Translations under genes and position numbers: made by a program
Origin: Croceimicrobium hydrocarbonivorans
GTDB taxonomy: Bacteria > Bacteroidota > Bacteroidia > Flavobacteriales > Schleiferiaceae
Length of the DNA stretch: 64,000 bases
Reading direction: 5' to 3'
NCBI RefSeq assembly: GCF_014524565.1
Contig: NZ_CP060139.1
Span: 2,239,501-2,303,500 of the forward strand
Notes under the pieces: model-generated
Database searches by the model: none
What the model was told of the DNA's origin: nothing
What the model saw: only the letters and a program-made list of their open reading frames with translations
Part shown: piece after piece, positions 18,198 to 26,001 of the stretch
Layout of the letters: each line of letters starts with the position of its first letter
Numbering within the stretch: the stretch's first letter is position 1

Positions 18198-19115
18198 ATG
18201 AAAAAGTGGGTCCTTAAAGCGCTAATCCAGAAGTTTATTTCCTTTTTACCGGGTAGCCACCGCATTAATTTTTGGTTTCAGAAATACATCACCAAAGGGG
18301 TGCATTTAAGTGATTCCTATTTTTCGGATAAGCTGATGCATGCAGAAGACCATCTGCGCTTTTACACTAAGAATCACTCTTTAGCAGGCATCCGCACTTT
18401 GGAATTAGGTACGGGATGGTATCCGGTTGTGCCCATCAGTCTTTATTTGGCGGGTGCCGAATCGGTAAGTACCATCGACCTGAGTCGCTTAATGAATCAA
18501 GAAGCATTGGTCGCTACCGTGCAGAAATTTCAAGCCTGGCTCAAGGAAGACAAACTCAAGCAGTTTAAAGACTTTTGGCGTGAAGATCGTCTGCAGCAAT
18601 TAATGATTCTGGAAGCGGATAAACTGGATTTCGAAAGTTTGCTTTTGGCTTTTAATCTGGATTACCGGGTGGGTGATGCCCGCCATTTGACGGATGCTGA
18701 TGCGAGTTTTGACCTCATTCACTCCAACAATGTATTTGAGCACATTTACCCTCAAATCCTAAAGGAGATATTGATGGAGTTTAAAAGGGTTTTAAAGCCT
18801 CAGGGGCTGATGAGTCATTTTATAGATATGTCGGATCATTTCGCGCATCTCGACTCCAGCATTAATATCTACAATTTCCTCCGTTTTAGTGAATCGGCCT
18901 GGCAGACTATCGACAATAGCGTGCAGCCTCAAAACCGCTTGCGATTAAGTGATTACGAAGCGATGTACGCCGATTTGGATTTGCCAATTTTAGATAAGAA
19001 AGTTCGTCCAGGTGAACCTGATAAGTTGGAAGGGATGAAATTGGCAGCTCCCTATAAGGGGCGCCCCACAGAAGATTTAGCGATTAGTCACGCTCATTTA
19101 ATAAACAGCCTTTAA
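18198..19115 (+). CDS. Class I SAM-dependent methyltransferase
   Basis: The 305-aa product has a Rossmann methyltransferase core: motif I TLELGTGWYPVVPISL, acidic post-I STIDLSRL, motif II-like GDARHLTDADASFDLIHSNN, then FEHIYPQILKEILMEFKRVL, the common SAM-methyltransferase signature. An N-terminal extension of about 60 residues precedes it. The substrate is unknown. It sits in the suf operon between sufS and sufE, 3 bp after sufS and sharing one base with the sufE start, so it is tightly co-translated. It is not a standard SUF component. Confidence 0.85.
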   Translation: MKKWVLKALIQKFISFLPGSHRINFWFQKYITKGVHLSDSYFSDKLMHAEDHLRFYTKNHSLAGIRTLELGTGWYPVVPISLYLAGAESVSTIDLSRLMNQEALVATVQKFQAWLKEDKLKQFKDFWREDRLQQLMILEADKLDFESLLLAFNLDYRVGDARHLTDADASFDLIHSNNVFEHIYPQILKEILMEFKRVLKPQGLMSHFIDMSDHFAHLDSSINIYNFLRFSESAWQTIDNSVQPQNRLRLSDYEAMYADLDLPILDKKVRPGEPDKLEGMKLAAPYKGRPTEDLAISHAHLINSL

Positions 19116-19534
19116 TGCAAAGTATTAAAGAAGTACAGGAAGATATTATCGCTGAGTTCCAGATGTTCGACGACTGGATGCAGCGTTATGAATACCTCAT
19201 TGATTTAGGGAAATCTTTACCCTTGGTTGATGAACAATATAAGGTGGAGGACAATATTATTAAAGGATGCCAGAGTCAGGTTTGGCTTCATGCCGAAGGC
19301 GATAAAAGCCAGGTAAATTTTACGGCCGACTCAGATGCCATTCTCACCAAAGGCTTAATAGCTTTATTGGTGCGTGTGTTTGATGGCCAGCCGGCCGAAG
19401 ATATTTCAGGTGCCGATTTGTACTTCTTGGATCAAATCGGATTGAAAGAGCATCTTAGTCCAACTCGGGCTAATGGCTTGCTCAGTATGGTAAAACAAAT
19501 GAAGTTTTATGCCCTGGCCCTCCAAGCCAGATAG
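19115..19534 (+). CDS. sufE: Cysteine desulfuration protein SufE
   Basis: The 139-aa product accepts persulfide sulfur from SufS and passes it to SufB. The acceptor cysteine is C52 in IIKGCQSQVWLHAEG, the family hallmark. The N-terminal helix with DIIAEFQMFDDWMQRYEYLI and the late TRANGLLSMVKQMK motif also match. The start codon shares its A with the preceding stop (TAATG). Confidence 0.96.
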   Translation: MQSIKEVQEDIIAEFQMFDDWMQRYEYLIDLGKSLPLVDEQYKVEDNIIKGCQSQVWLHAEGDKSQVNFTADSDAILTKGLIALLVRVFDGQPAEDISGADLYFLDQIGLKEHLSPTRANGLLSMVKQMKFYALALQAR

Positions 19535-19552
19535 GACCAAAAAAAGAGAAGG

Positions 19553-19873
19553 ATGAACGATGCGGAAATGCAAAAAACGGGCGACGATATAGTAGATGTA
19601 CTACGCTCCATTTTTGATCCGGAAATTCCGGTAGACATTTATGAACTGGGTCTGATCTACGATGTTCAGGTAAGTTCGGAGGGAGATGTGAAAATCCTTA
19701 TGACCTTAACCTCACCCAATTGCCCGGTGGCCGAAAGCTTACCCGAAGAAGTAAAACAGAAGGTGGGCACTATTGCCGAGGTAAAAGACGTTGAGGTAGA
19801 AATCACTTTTGATCCTCCTTGGAGTAAGGAGATGATGAGTGAGGAAGCAATGTTGGAACTGGGATTTTTATAA
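19553..19873 (+). CDS. sufT: SUF-associated DUF59/MIP18 protein
   Basis: The 106-aa DUF59 (MIP18/PaaD-like) protein is of the kind found in SUF operons, where it helps Fe-S protein maturation. Family features are IFDPEIPVDIYELGLIYDV, LTSPNCPVAESLPEEV with the conserved Cys, and ITFDPPWSKEMMSEEA. It lies 18 bp after sufE and 1 bp before the HMG-CoA synthase gene. Confidence 0.92.
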   Translation: MNDAEMQKTGDDIVDVLRSIFDPEIPVDIYELGLIYDVQVSSEGDVKILMTLTSPNCPVAESLPEEVKQKVGTIAEVKDVEVEITFDPPWSKEMMSEEAMLELGFL

Positions 19874-19874
19874 A

Positions 19875-21329
19875 ATGACAAAAACAGGGATTGATGCGAT
19901 ACACTATTATGTGCCTTCATTGGTGCTTCCCATATCAGCTTTAGCTGAAGCTCGGGGAATAGAGTACGCAAAACTGAACAAGGGATTGGGCCTCGAGGGA
20001 ATGGCTCTTTGTGATGCGGATGAAGATGTAGCTACCATGGCTGCAGAAGCCGCAATTAATTTGATCGAAGAACAAGGTCTCAAGCCTCAGGAAATTGACC
20101 GTATCTATTTGGGTACGGAATCAGCTTTGGATGCGGCGAAGCCTACTGCAGCCTATATTCTCGGTATTATTGAGGATCGCTTACAAAGCGAATACGGCGA
20201 GCGTTGTCTCCAGAATTGTGATGTAATTGACATGACCTTCGCCTGCATTGGTGGGGTGGATGCCTTGCTTAATTCAGCGGACTATATTCGATTACGTCCT
20301 CAAAGCAAAGCCATTGTTATTGCTGCCGATAAGGCTCAATATGATTTAGCCTCCACTGGTGAATACACCCAGGGAGCAGGTGCCGTGGCCATGTTAATTA
20401 GCGCCAATCCGCGCCTTTTAAGCCTCGAGCCCGAATTTGGGGTGGCTACTAAAAGCGAATACGATTTCTTTAAACCTCGTCGGCTTTTCGCTAAATCAGA
20501 TTTACTGCAAGCCGCTGCTCAATTATTGGGAAGCCCCATTAAGGAAGAAGATATTTCGGCTTTATTAGCCAGTGCAGATGATGCTTTTTGGGGCAGCGAT
20601 AAAAAGGAGATTGAGCTCTTTAAAGAGGAGCCGGTTTTTGACGGGCCCTACTCGAATGATTGCTATAAAGCTCGCACCTCAGAAGCCCTCAAGCATTTAG
20701 AACAACAACGACCAGAGCTTTCCATTTTAAAAGATTGGGATTATACGGTTTTCCATTTGCCTTATGCCTTTCAGGCGCGTAGGATGTTTACTGAAATGTG
20801 GTTGGATCGACTGCCTTCCAGCGAATTGGCATCTTTGGTTGCTGAGCTGGGACAAGCTTCAGGCGAAAGCCCTGATTGGGATCACGCTTTTGTGAAGGCA
20901 GTTTCTAAATCAGAAGCTTATCGCCAATTTGTAGCGACTAAAATTGCCCCGGGCGAAAGAGCTTCTTCGCAGATTGGTAATATGTATACGGCCTCCCTAT
21001 TTATGAGCTTCCTTTCCATTTTGGAAAGCGCTCGTGAAGCGAATGAAAATTTAGCTGGCAAACAAATGGGATTCATGGCTTATGGCAGTGGATCCAAGTC
21101 CAAAGTTTTCTTTGGTAACCTTGAGGCCCAATGGAAAGAAGCTTTACCTAAGGGTGCCTTATTTAGTCGCTTGGCCCAACGCCAAACTATAGATTTTAAA
21201 ACTTATGAAGCCTTGCATAAAGGCGAATTAAAAGAAGCCGTGCAGACTCGCAATGGAAGTGTGTTCCAAGCCTTGGCTCAAGAACCTAATCGCGAAGGTT
21301 ACCGCTATTACGCACAGGCTTCAAAATAG
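19875..21329 (+). CDS. mvaS: Hydroxymethylglutaryl-CoA synthase family
   Basis: The 484-aa product condenses acetyl-CoA with acetoacetyl-CoA to HMG-CoA, the entry to the mevalonate pathway used by Flavobacteriia. The catalytic Glu is in GTESALDAAKP (E82). The acyl-accepting Cys is in MTFACIGGVDALL (C124). The His lies in VFHLPYAFQARRM, and the CoA/turn motif is YGSGSKSKVFFG. It is longer than many bacterial enzymes, by an insert and a C-terminal extension. I use ATG 19875, directly after the sufT stop, rather than an in-frame ATG at 19839 inside sufT. Its place in a suf operon is unusual. Confidence 0.88.
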   Translation: MTKTGIDAIHYYVPSLVLPISALAEARGIEYAKLNKGLGLEGMALCDADEDVATMAAEAAINLIEEQGLKPQEIDRIYLGTESALDAAKPTAAYILGIIEDRLQSEYGERCLQNCDVIDMTFACIGGVDALLNSADYIRLRPQSKAIVIAADKAQYDLASTGEYTQGAGAVAMLISANPRLLSLEPEFGVATKSEYDFFKPRRLFAKSDLLQAAAQLLGSPIKEEDISALLASADDAFWGSDKKEIELFKEEPVFDGPYSNDCYKARTSEALKHLEQQRPELSILKDWDYTVFHLPYAFQARRMFTEMWLDRLPSSELASLVAELGQASGESPDWDHAFVKAVSKSEAYRQFVATKIAPGERASSQIGNMYTASLFMSFLSILESAREANENLAGKQMGFMAYGSGSKSKVFFGNLEAQWKEALPKGALFSRLAQRQTIDFKTYEALHKGELKEAVQTRNGSVFQALAQEPNREGYRYYAQASK

Positions 21330-21338
21330 TACTGAAGA

Positions 21339-21845
21339 TTGGAAGAGATTCGAAATAAAATTGCCGAAAGCGGATTGATTAACCTAAGTATGGAAGATTT
21401 CTATCCTCAGGCTCCGCGCATGGAATTGGATATTGCCCCTTGGCTTTATGAGGGGGTAATGTTACGTGAGAAGGATTTTCGAGCTTCCATTAAGGAACAC
21501 GATTGGTCGCAGTACCAAGGGGCTTTTGTCGCTGTCTTTTGTTCAGAAGATGCCATCATTCCTCAGTGGGCCTATATGCTTTTAGGGGCTGCTTTGGAGG
21601 GCTTTGCCCAAAAGGTGGTTTTCGGCGATTTAGAGCTTCTGGAAACCTTGGTGATGGAAGAGGCCTTGAGCCAAATTGATGCAGAGGTCTATCGCGATAA
21701 GCGGGTTATTTTAAAAGGATGCGGTAATATTAGCATTCCACCTCAGGCCTATCTAAAAATGACTTTGCATTTAAAGCCCGTGGTAAAGAGTCTCCTCTTT
21801 GGTGAAGCTTGTTCAACGGTTCCTGTTTACAAGAAAAAGGCTTAG
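21339..21845 (+). CDS. DUF2480 family protein
   Basis: The 168-aa product matches DUF2480, a Bacteroidota family repeatedly found in SUF operons and of unknown function. Typical stretches are GLINLSMEDFYP, DIAPWLYEGVMLREKDFR and IKEHDWSQYQGAFVAVFCS. There is one conserved-looking Cys in that last motif and another in KGCGNISIP. Translation appears to start at TTG 21339, since no earlier ATG keeps the N-terminus. It is 9 bp after mvaS and 6 bp before the DUF3050 gene. Confidence 0.82.
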   Translation: MEEIRNKIAESGLINLSMEDFYPQAPRMELDIAPWLYEGVMLREKDFRASIKEHDWSQYQGAFVAVFCSEDAIIPQWAYMLLGAALEGFAQKVVFGDLELLETLVMEEALSQIDAEVYRDKRVILKGCGNISIPPQAYLKMTLHLKPVVKSLLFGEACSTVPVYKKKA

Positions 21846-21851
21846 TTCAGC

Positions 21852-22670
21852 ATGACTGATTTTGATATCCTGTCGGTGAAAACCGCCATTAGTGATACCC
21901 GAAAGAAATTATTGCAACATCCCATTTATCAGGATTTAAATGATCTTCCCTCGATGCGGATTTTCATGGAACACCATGTATTTGCCGTGTGGGATTTTAT
22001 GTTGCTTTTAAAGGCCCTTCAGCGCAAGCTCACTTCCGTAGATGAAGTTTGGGTGCCAACCGAAAATCGAGTAGCCCGTCGCCTTATCAATGAAATTGTA
22101 TGGGGAGAGGAGAGTGATCTGGATATAAATGGTCAGCCTTCCAGTCATTATGAGATGTACTTGGATGCCATGAAGCAGATTGGCGCGGATGTAAGATCAG
22201 TGAATCATCTGGTGCAAAAGGCTTCGGAAGGGCACAGCCTGAAGTCCTTAATGAAGTACAATGTAGCTGAGATTGAAAGCAGTCGCTTAAATTTTGTCCG
22301 GGTGAGCTATGAGATCATCAAAGAAGGCAAACTGCATGCTATTGCGGCGGCATTTACTTTCGGTCGGGAAGACCTGATACCGGATTTGTTTACGGAAATC
22401 GTGCGCGACCTTAACGATCGTTTCCAAGGAGAGCTCAGTGCTTTTGTGTATTATTTGGAGCGCCATATTGAGCTGGATGCGGATGAACATGGCCCTATGG
22501 CTGAACAAATGATTCGGGAGCTTTGTGGTAACGACCAGCAGAAGTGGGAAGAAGCAAAACAGGCGTCGCAGAAAGCTCTGGACGCCCGTTTACAGTTTTG
22601 GGATGCGATTCACGCCGCTATTCGGCAGCAGAAGCAGAATCCTGAGCTGGAGTCTGCGCTTCTAGCTTAG
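21852..22670 (+). CDS. DUF3050 family, haem-oxygenase-like fold
   Basis: The 272-aa product matches DUF3050, related to the haem-oxygenase/TENA all-helical fold. It has LQHPIYQDLNDLPSMRIFME, EHHVFAVWDFMLLLKALQRK, and later a run of metal-ligand-like residues (GQPSSHYEMYLDAM, YLERHIELDADEHGPMAEQM). Some relatives of this fold are di-iron oxygenases. Here E/H residues in the EHHVFAVWDF and HIELDADEH segments could bind metal, but the reaction is not known. It is the last gene of the suf transcript. Its 3' end overlaps the convergent lipoprotein gene by 53 bp. Confidence 0.82.
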   Translation: MTDFDILSVKTAISDTRKKLLQHPIYQDLNDLPSMRIFMEHHVFAVWDFMLLLKALQRKLTSVDEVWVPTENRVARRLINEIVWGEESDLDINGQPSSHYEMYLDAMKQIGADVRSVNHLVQKASEGHSLKSLMKYNVAEIESSRLNFVRVSYEIIKEGKLHAIAAAFTFGREDLIPDLFTEIVRDLNDRFQGELSAFVYYLERHIELDADEHGPMAEQMIRELCGNDQQKWEEAKQASQKALDARLQFWDAIHAAIRQQKQNPELESALLA

Positions 22671-23088
22671 CCAATAATTCATTACCTGCGGCTAAGGCAT
22701 CAGTAGTTTTGGAGTCGATACGCTCCATTTTCATTTTTTCAGATTTGAAGAAGGCTACTTTTTCTTCTTCGCTCCAGCTTTCTTCAAAATTGCTGGAGAA
22801 CTCGCGCATCCAAACCATCATTGCTTCTTTGGCATATTTCAGTTCGGTGGCTGCGGTCATAATATCAATACTGTCGGCACGGCCCACAGAAGCTTGCATC
22901 AATTGACCTTGAAGTTTACTCATTGGGGTCATTTGAGGCATTACCTTATCGTGAAGTTCCATTACTTCCTTCTTGAGACTCTCAGAGTTTTCGGAAGTAC
23001 TGGCACTGGAATTTTCAACTTGAGCAGGGCTGTTGTTGCAGGCCCAAAGCATGGAAAGGCCAACCAAGGCCAAAGCGATCTTTTTCAT
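22618..23088 (-). CDS. Hypothetical lipoprotein, helical
   Basis: The 156-aa product has a lipoprotein signal (MKKIALALVGLSMLWACNN, Cys at about residue 17). A Ser/Glu linker follows, then helices rich in Lys, Glu and Met (VMELHDKVMPQMTPMSKLQG, WMREFSSNFEESWSEEEKVA). No domain is recognised; similar small viral-A-type or transposase-like names in databases carry no function. It overlaps the 3' end of the DUF3050 gene on the other strand by 53 bp, and is divergent from the SCO1 gene. Confidence 0.75.
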   Translation of the reverse strand: MKKIALALVGLSMLWACNNSPAQVENSSASTSENSESLKKEVMELHDKVMPQMTPMSKLQGQLMQASVGRADSIDIMTAATELKYAKEAMMVWMREFSSNFEESWSEEEKVAFFKSEKMKMERIDSKTTDALAAGNELLAKLEAQTPAQDSASAAE

Positions 23089-23151
23089 GAAGCTTGCTAA
23101 ATTTTAGGCTAAGTTAGAACATATATAAGCCTTCCTCCGAGCTCCAGACTT

Positions 23152-23159
23152 TATTTTTG
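23152..23159 (+). promoter_or_regulatory. -7 element for the SCO1 gene
   Basis: TATTTTTG matches TAnnTTTG, 4 bp before the ATG at 23164. This implies transcription starting at or next to the initiation codon. No -33 TTG at the right distance. Confidence 0.45.
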
Positions 23160-23163
23160 CACT

Positions 23164-23844
23164 ATGAAAGTTAATCTCAGTCGAACCGACTATATGCGGA
23201 TCGGAGTATTGATTCTGGTTTTTGTAGCGGGAATCATCGGTAGCTATATCATTCTTAAGCCTAAGGAGCGCTTACCTATTTACAATCCATCCGAATTGGA
23301 TGAGCGATTGGTAGCGAAGGATTTACAACAGCAAGGCATCAATCATAAGGTTTTGCCCTTTAAGCTGATCAACCAGTATGGTGATAGTATTTCCAATGCA
23401 GATATGGAAGGCAAGATTTATGTAGCTGATTTCTTTTTTACGGTTTGCCCGGATATCTGTAAGGATATGGCGGTACAAAAACGACGTTTGCAGGAGGCCT
23501 TTAAAGATGAGCCCGATTTTGCCATTCTTTCCCATTCGGTTACCCCGGAAATGGATTCGGTGCCGGTTATTAAGGCTTATGCGGATTTACAAGGAGCCAT
23601 CCCTGGGAAGTGGCATATTCTAACTGGTGATAAGCCGCAGATATACAATCTGGCCCGCCGTTCCTATTTTGCCATTTTCGACTCGGGAGGTAATGGCGAT
23701 GAGGCAGATTTCATCCACACCGAAAACTTTATTCTGGTAGACAAGCAAAAACGTATTCGCGGCTATTACGATGGTACCAGCGCGGAAGATGTGGATCGCT
23801 TAATTAAGGATTATGCGATATTAAAGGCGGAGTACGAGAAATAG
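23164..23844 (+). CDS. SCO1/SenC copper chaperone-like protein
   Basis: The 226-aa membrane-anchored thioredoxin-fold protein is of the SCO family, which delivers copper to cytochrome oxidase CuA sites or acts as a thiol reductase. One N-terminal transmembrane helix (about 11-31) is followed by the periplasmic domain. The CxxxC copper site is C95 and C99 in FFTVCPDICKDM. The third ligand is H185 in ADFIHTENFILVD. The length and motif spacing are normal. No oxidase genes are adjacent in this window. Confidence 0.93.
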   Translation: MKVNLSRTDYMRIGVLILVFVAGIIGSYIILKPKERLPIYNPSELDERLVAKDLQQQGINHKVLPFKLINQYGDSISNADMEGKIYVADFFFTVCPDICKDMAVQKRRLQEAFKDEPDFAILSHSVTPEMDSVPVIKAYADLQGAIPGKWHILTGDKPQIYNLARRSYFAIFDSGGNGDEADFIHTENFILVDKQKRIRGYYDGTSAEDVDRLIKDYAILKAEYEK

Positions 23845-23884
23845 CAAATTGCGCTGATTTAGGCCTCATTGCAGGAGCCCATCA

Positions 23885-24385
23885 TTAATCCAATTGAATA
23901 ATTAGCAAGCCATCACTGCTGCTGCTTGGCGGCAGGATGCTAATGCTTGCCGTGCAGATTTCAGCGCAGCCTCCAATATCCAGGCAGTCTGCAATCTTAC
24001 TGCCGCATGAAAACTTGCCGTCACAGGTTTTACTCCAAAGGAGATCACCATTACTATCGCAGCAGCAGTCAACATTGTAAGTGTCACCCTCCTCAATTGC
24101 TTTTCCCTTGCGGATTAAGTCAATTGGGAAAAAATTGATTTGGGTAATCTCTGTCTTTTCGATGCTTAATTCTCGTGTAGCAGGATTCCAGTAAGCAGAG
24201 ACCTTGAGCATTTGGTCCTTCATTGGGTCAATTTCCTTTTCCGCTTTGGTAGTGAGATCAACTAATATTTGATCTAGATCTTTAAATGAGTTTGATTGGC
24301 TTTCCTGGGGCAATTTTGATTTACTACAGCTTAGTAAGCTTGAGGCTGCAATAAGGAGGCTGAGAGTTTTTTTTGAGATTCCCAT
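23885..24385 (-). CDS. Cys-rich hypothetical lipoprotein
   Basis: The 166-aa product has a lipoprotein signal (LLIAASSLLSC, Cys at about residue 20). The C-terminal half is dense in Cys (YNVDCCCDSNGD, TCDGKFSCGS, ADCLDIGGCAEICT), suggesting disulfides or metal binding outside the cytoplasm. No known domain. It shares with the two genes at 24536 and 25373 a small exported architecture with a CC/CCC cluster, and may belong to the same lineage-specific set. Its own upstream region is AT-rich with no consensus promoter. Confidence 0.72.
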   Translation of the reverse strand: MGISKKTLSLLIAASSLLSCSKSKLPQESQSNSFKDLDQILVDLTTKAEKEIDPMKDQMLKVSAYWNPATRELSIEKTEITQINFFPIDLIRKGKAIEEGDTYNVDCCCDSNGDLLWSKTCDGKFSCGSKIADCLDIGGCAEICTASISILPPSSSSDGLLIIQLD

Positions 24386-24476
24386 ATTCGAATTTTTAAT
24401 CGCCTACTCTTATGATTTTCGGCATCCTCATGGGGGTATTTCAATTTTAATATTTTGTTTAGCTAGATTTAGGGGG

Positions 24477-24500
24477 GTAAAAAGCCTCCCGAAGGAGGCT
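24477..24500 (-). terminator. Terminator after the T9SS Cys-rich pair
   Basis: On the minus strand AGCCTCC-TTCG-GGAGGCT is followed by TTTTA. The stem is 7 bp with a stabilising TTCG loop. It lies 36 bp past the stop of the gene at 24536 and ends the two-gene transcript 25645-24536. Confidence 0.75.
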
Positions 24501-24535
24501 CCTCAAGAAAAGAAACACAAATTGATTGAACGCAA

Positions 24536-25351
24536 TTAGTTTTCGAGCAAGACTTGTCGTTGATATTTTCGACCCGCAAAATCTTGTATTTCCAGATAGT
24601 AATAGCCTGCTTTTAAATCGCTGCGAACAGCTAAGTTGAGCGTGTTCTCATTCATTTTACAGTCCTTTATAACTTGAACCTCTTCACCACGGCTGTTTAA
24701 GATTCGAACTCGATCTAAGGAAATGGGGACACGGATTTCAACTTGGAGCATTTCGCCAATTTTCACCGGATTGGGGTAAACTCGAATTGCGGCTTCCAGT
24801 ACTTCTGAATCGGGCTCCAAACCTTTTTTCTCTCGAAAGAGCTGCTCCCAATTTTGAAAGACAATTTCTTCCTCCAACTGACTATCATCCTCTGGCCGGG
24901 CAATTACCACTTCGATGTCCTCATTAAACTCGAAAAGAGCTTTATGAATTTCAGGATTCTGAATAAAGATCTCCCGGGCCAGGGGTAAATACTCTCGCAG
25001 TACTTCTACGGTAATGCCCTTCGGGGCAGGGAAGGCTTTGGCTTCACCTTTCTCTAAGGCCCAGGCTCTATAGCCCTGTTTGAACAGTACAAAGGCATTG
25101 CTGATACTTAGTTCGGGTGAGGGATTTAAAGAATTTTCCTTTTTGGCCACATTGCAATCGTCAATACAATTGTGTCCATTGGGGATGTTCACATTATGGC
25201 AGCAGGCTGTTTCCCAGTCGGAATAAGGCCCCATGCTTACATATTTCACCTGTTTGCAATAATCTCCGTCTGGACTACAAACTATGGCTGTGGCCCAACT
25301 TGGTATGGCGATGCACAAAGTGCAAAGCAGACTTAAAATTTTTGCTTTCAT
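24536..25351 (-). CDS. T9SS type A sorting domain protein, Cys-rich
   Basis: The 271-aa secreted protein has a signal peptide ending IPSWATA at about residue 22. The N-terminal part has paired cysteines (VCSPDGDYC, ACCHNVNIPNGHNCIDDC). A central helical region of unknown function follows. The C-terminal 75 residues form a T9SS type A sorting domain (IRVYPNPVKIGEMLQVE, then RILNSRGEEVQ, then GYYYLEIQDFAGRKYQRQVL). It is therefore exported through PorV/Sov and probably anchored or released at the cell surface. The NVNIPNG motif recurs as NVNVPRG in the gene 21 bp upstream, so the two are related in the Cys region and co-transcribed. Confidence 0.83.
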   Translation of the reverse strand: MKAKILSLLCTLCIAIPSWATAIVCSPDGDYCKQVKYVSMGPYSDWETACCHNVNIPNGHNCIDDCNVAKKENSLNPSPELSISNAFVLFKQGYRAWALEKGEAKAFPAPKGITVEVLREYLPLAREIFIQNPEIHKALFEFNEDIEVVIARPEDDSQLEEEIVFQNWEQLFREKKGLEPDSEVLEAAIRVYPNPVKIGEMLQVEIRVPISLDRVRILNSRGEEVQVIKDCKMNENTLNLAVRSDLKAGYYYLEIQDFAGRKYQRQVLLEN

Positions 25352-25372
25352 ATCTCTGATTTAATTTGGTGC

Positions 25373-25645
25373 TTATTCGCAGCAGCAATCGATGGTCCAG
25401 CCTCGTGGGACATTTACATTGTCGCAGTCGGCTTCCATCCATTGCCCATTGATAAATACTCGATCTATTCTTTCGCAGGGGTAGTTGACCAAGGTGTGAC
25501 CATGGTCTTCGCAGAGATAAACGCGGGCTTGTACTATGCTCAAGCTAAACAGGAATACGATTAAGGCTAAAAAGTGTAATCGGAAATTCTTCTTTTGAAT
25601 TGCCGGGCTTTGGTGGTTTTTGCCCTTCTTTTTGGATAAGTTCAT
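25373..25645 (-). CDS. Small Cys-rich exported protein
   Basis: The 90-aa product has a basic N-terminus (residues 1-25), a hydrophobic export segment (FLALIVFLFSLSIVQA), and a mature part of about 45 residues with six Cys: YLCEDHGH, YPCERID, EADCDNVNVPRG and a terminal DCCCE. The NVNVPRG motif is shared with the adjacent T9SS protein. Function unknown; a small disulfide-rich or metal-binding secreted protein is inferred. It is the first gene of a two-gene operon. Confidence 0.65.
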   Translation of the reverse strand: MNLSKKKGKNHQSPAIQKKNFRLHFLALIVFLFSLSIVQARVYLCEDHGHTLVNYPCERIDRVFINGQWMEADCDNVNVPRGWTIDCCCE

Positions 25646-26001
25646 GCTTTGGTTTTAATTAATATCCGGGTAAAGAGTGCTTTTATTCGGGAAAATAAAA
25701 GGGGGCAAAATTTGAATCGGAAGCCCTAATCATTTTAGGGTTTCTTTTTCATTCCGATAAAGACTACGAGAAACATATTGTTGTTTTAATGATAGACGAA
25801 AGGTTATAATTTTTGAAAGAATACGCAAATAATTTTTCAATTAAACGTTTTTTATTAAAGCTTAGAAATATTTTCTACCACTACTATTTTTAAGCGTATT
25901 TCTTTTGAGTAGTTGAAATACAATAAGTTGTAATCCACTTATTTTAGATGCGAAATAAATTGGGATAAGAAAAATAAATTTAAGGGCAAAGATTAATCTT
26001 T
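25646..26001. other. AT-rich intergenic region
   Basis: This 356-bp gap separates the Cys-rich gene from the helicase stop. At 25724-25741 CCCTAA pairs with TTAGGG (loop TCATT-like), nested in a wider TCGGAA...TTCCGA dyad and followed on the plus strand by TTTCTTTTT. It could be a terminator for plus-strand transcripts, but no plus-strand gene precedes it. The rest (25780-26000) is very A+T-rich and shows no ORF, promoter consensus or repeat that I can defend. Confidence 0.5.

Noticed and set aside
25724-25741. Riboswitch or small RNA at the CCCTAA...TTAGGG dyad
   Set aside because: The stem is short, there is no recognisable aptamer core, and it does not sit upstream of a metabolic gene on the relevant strand.
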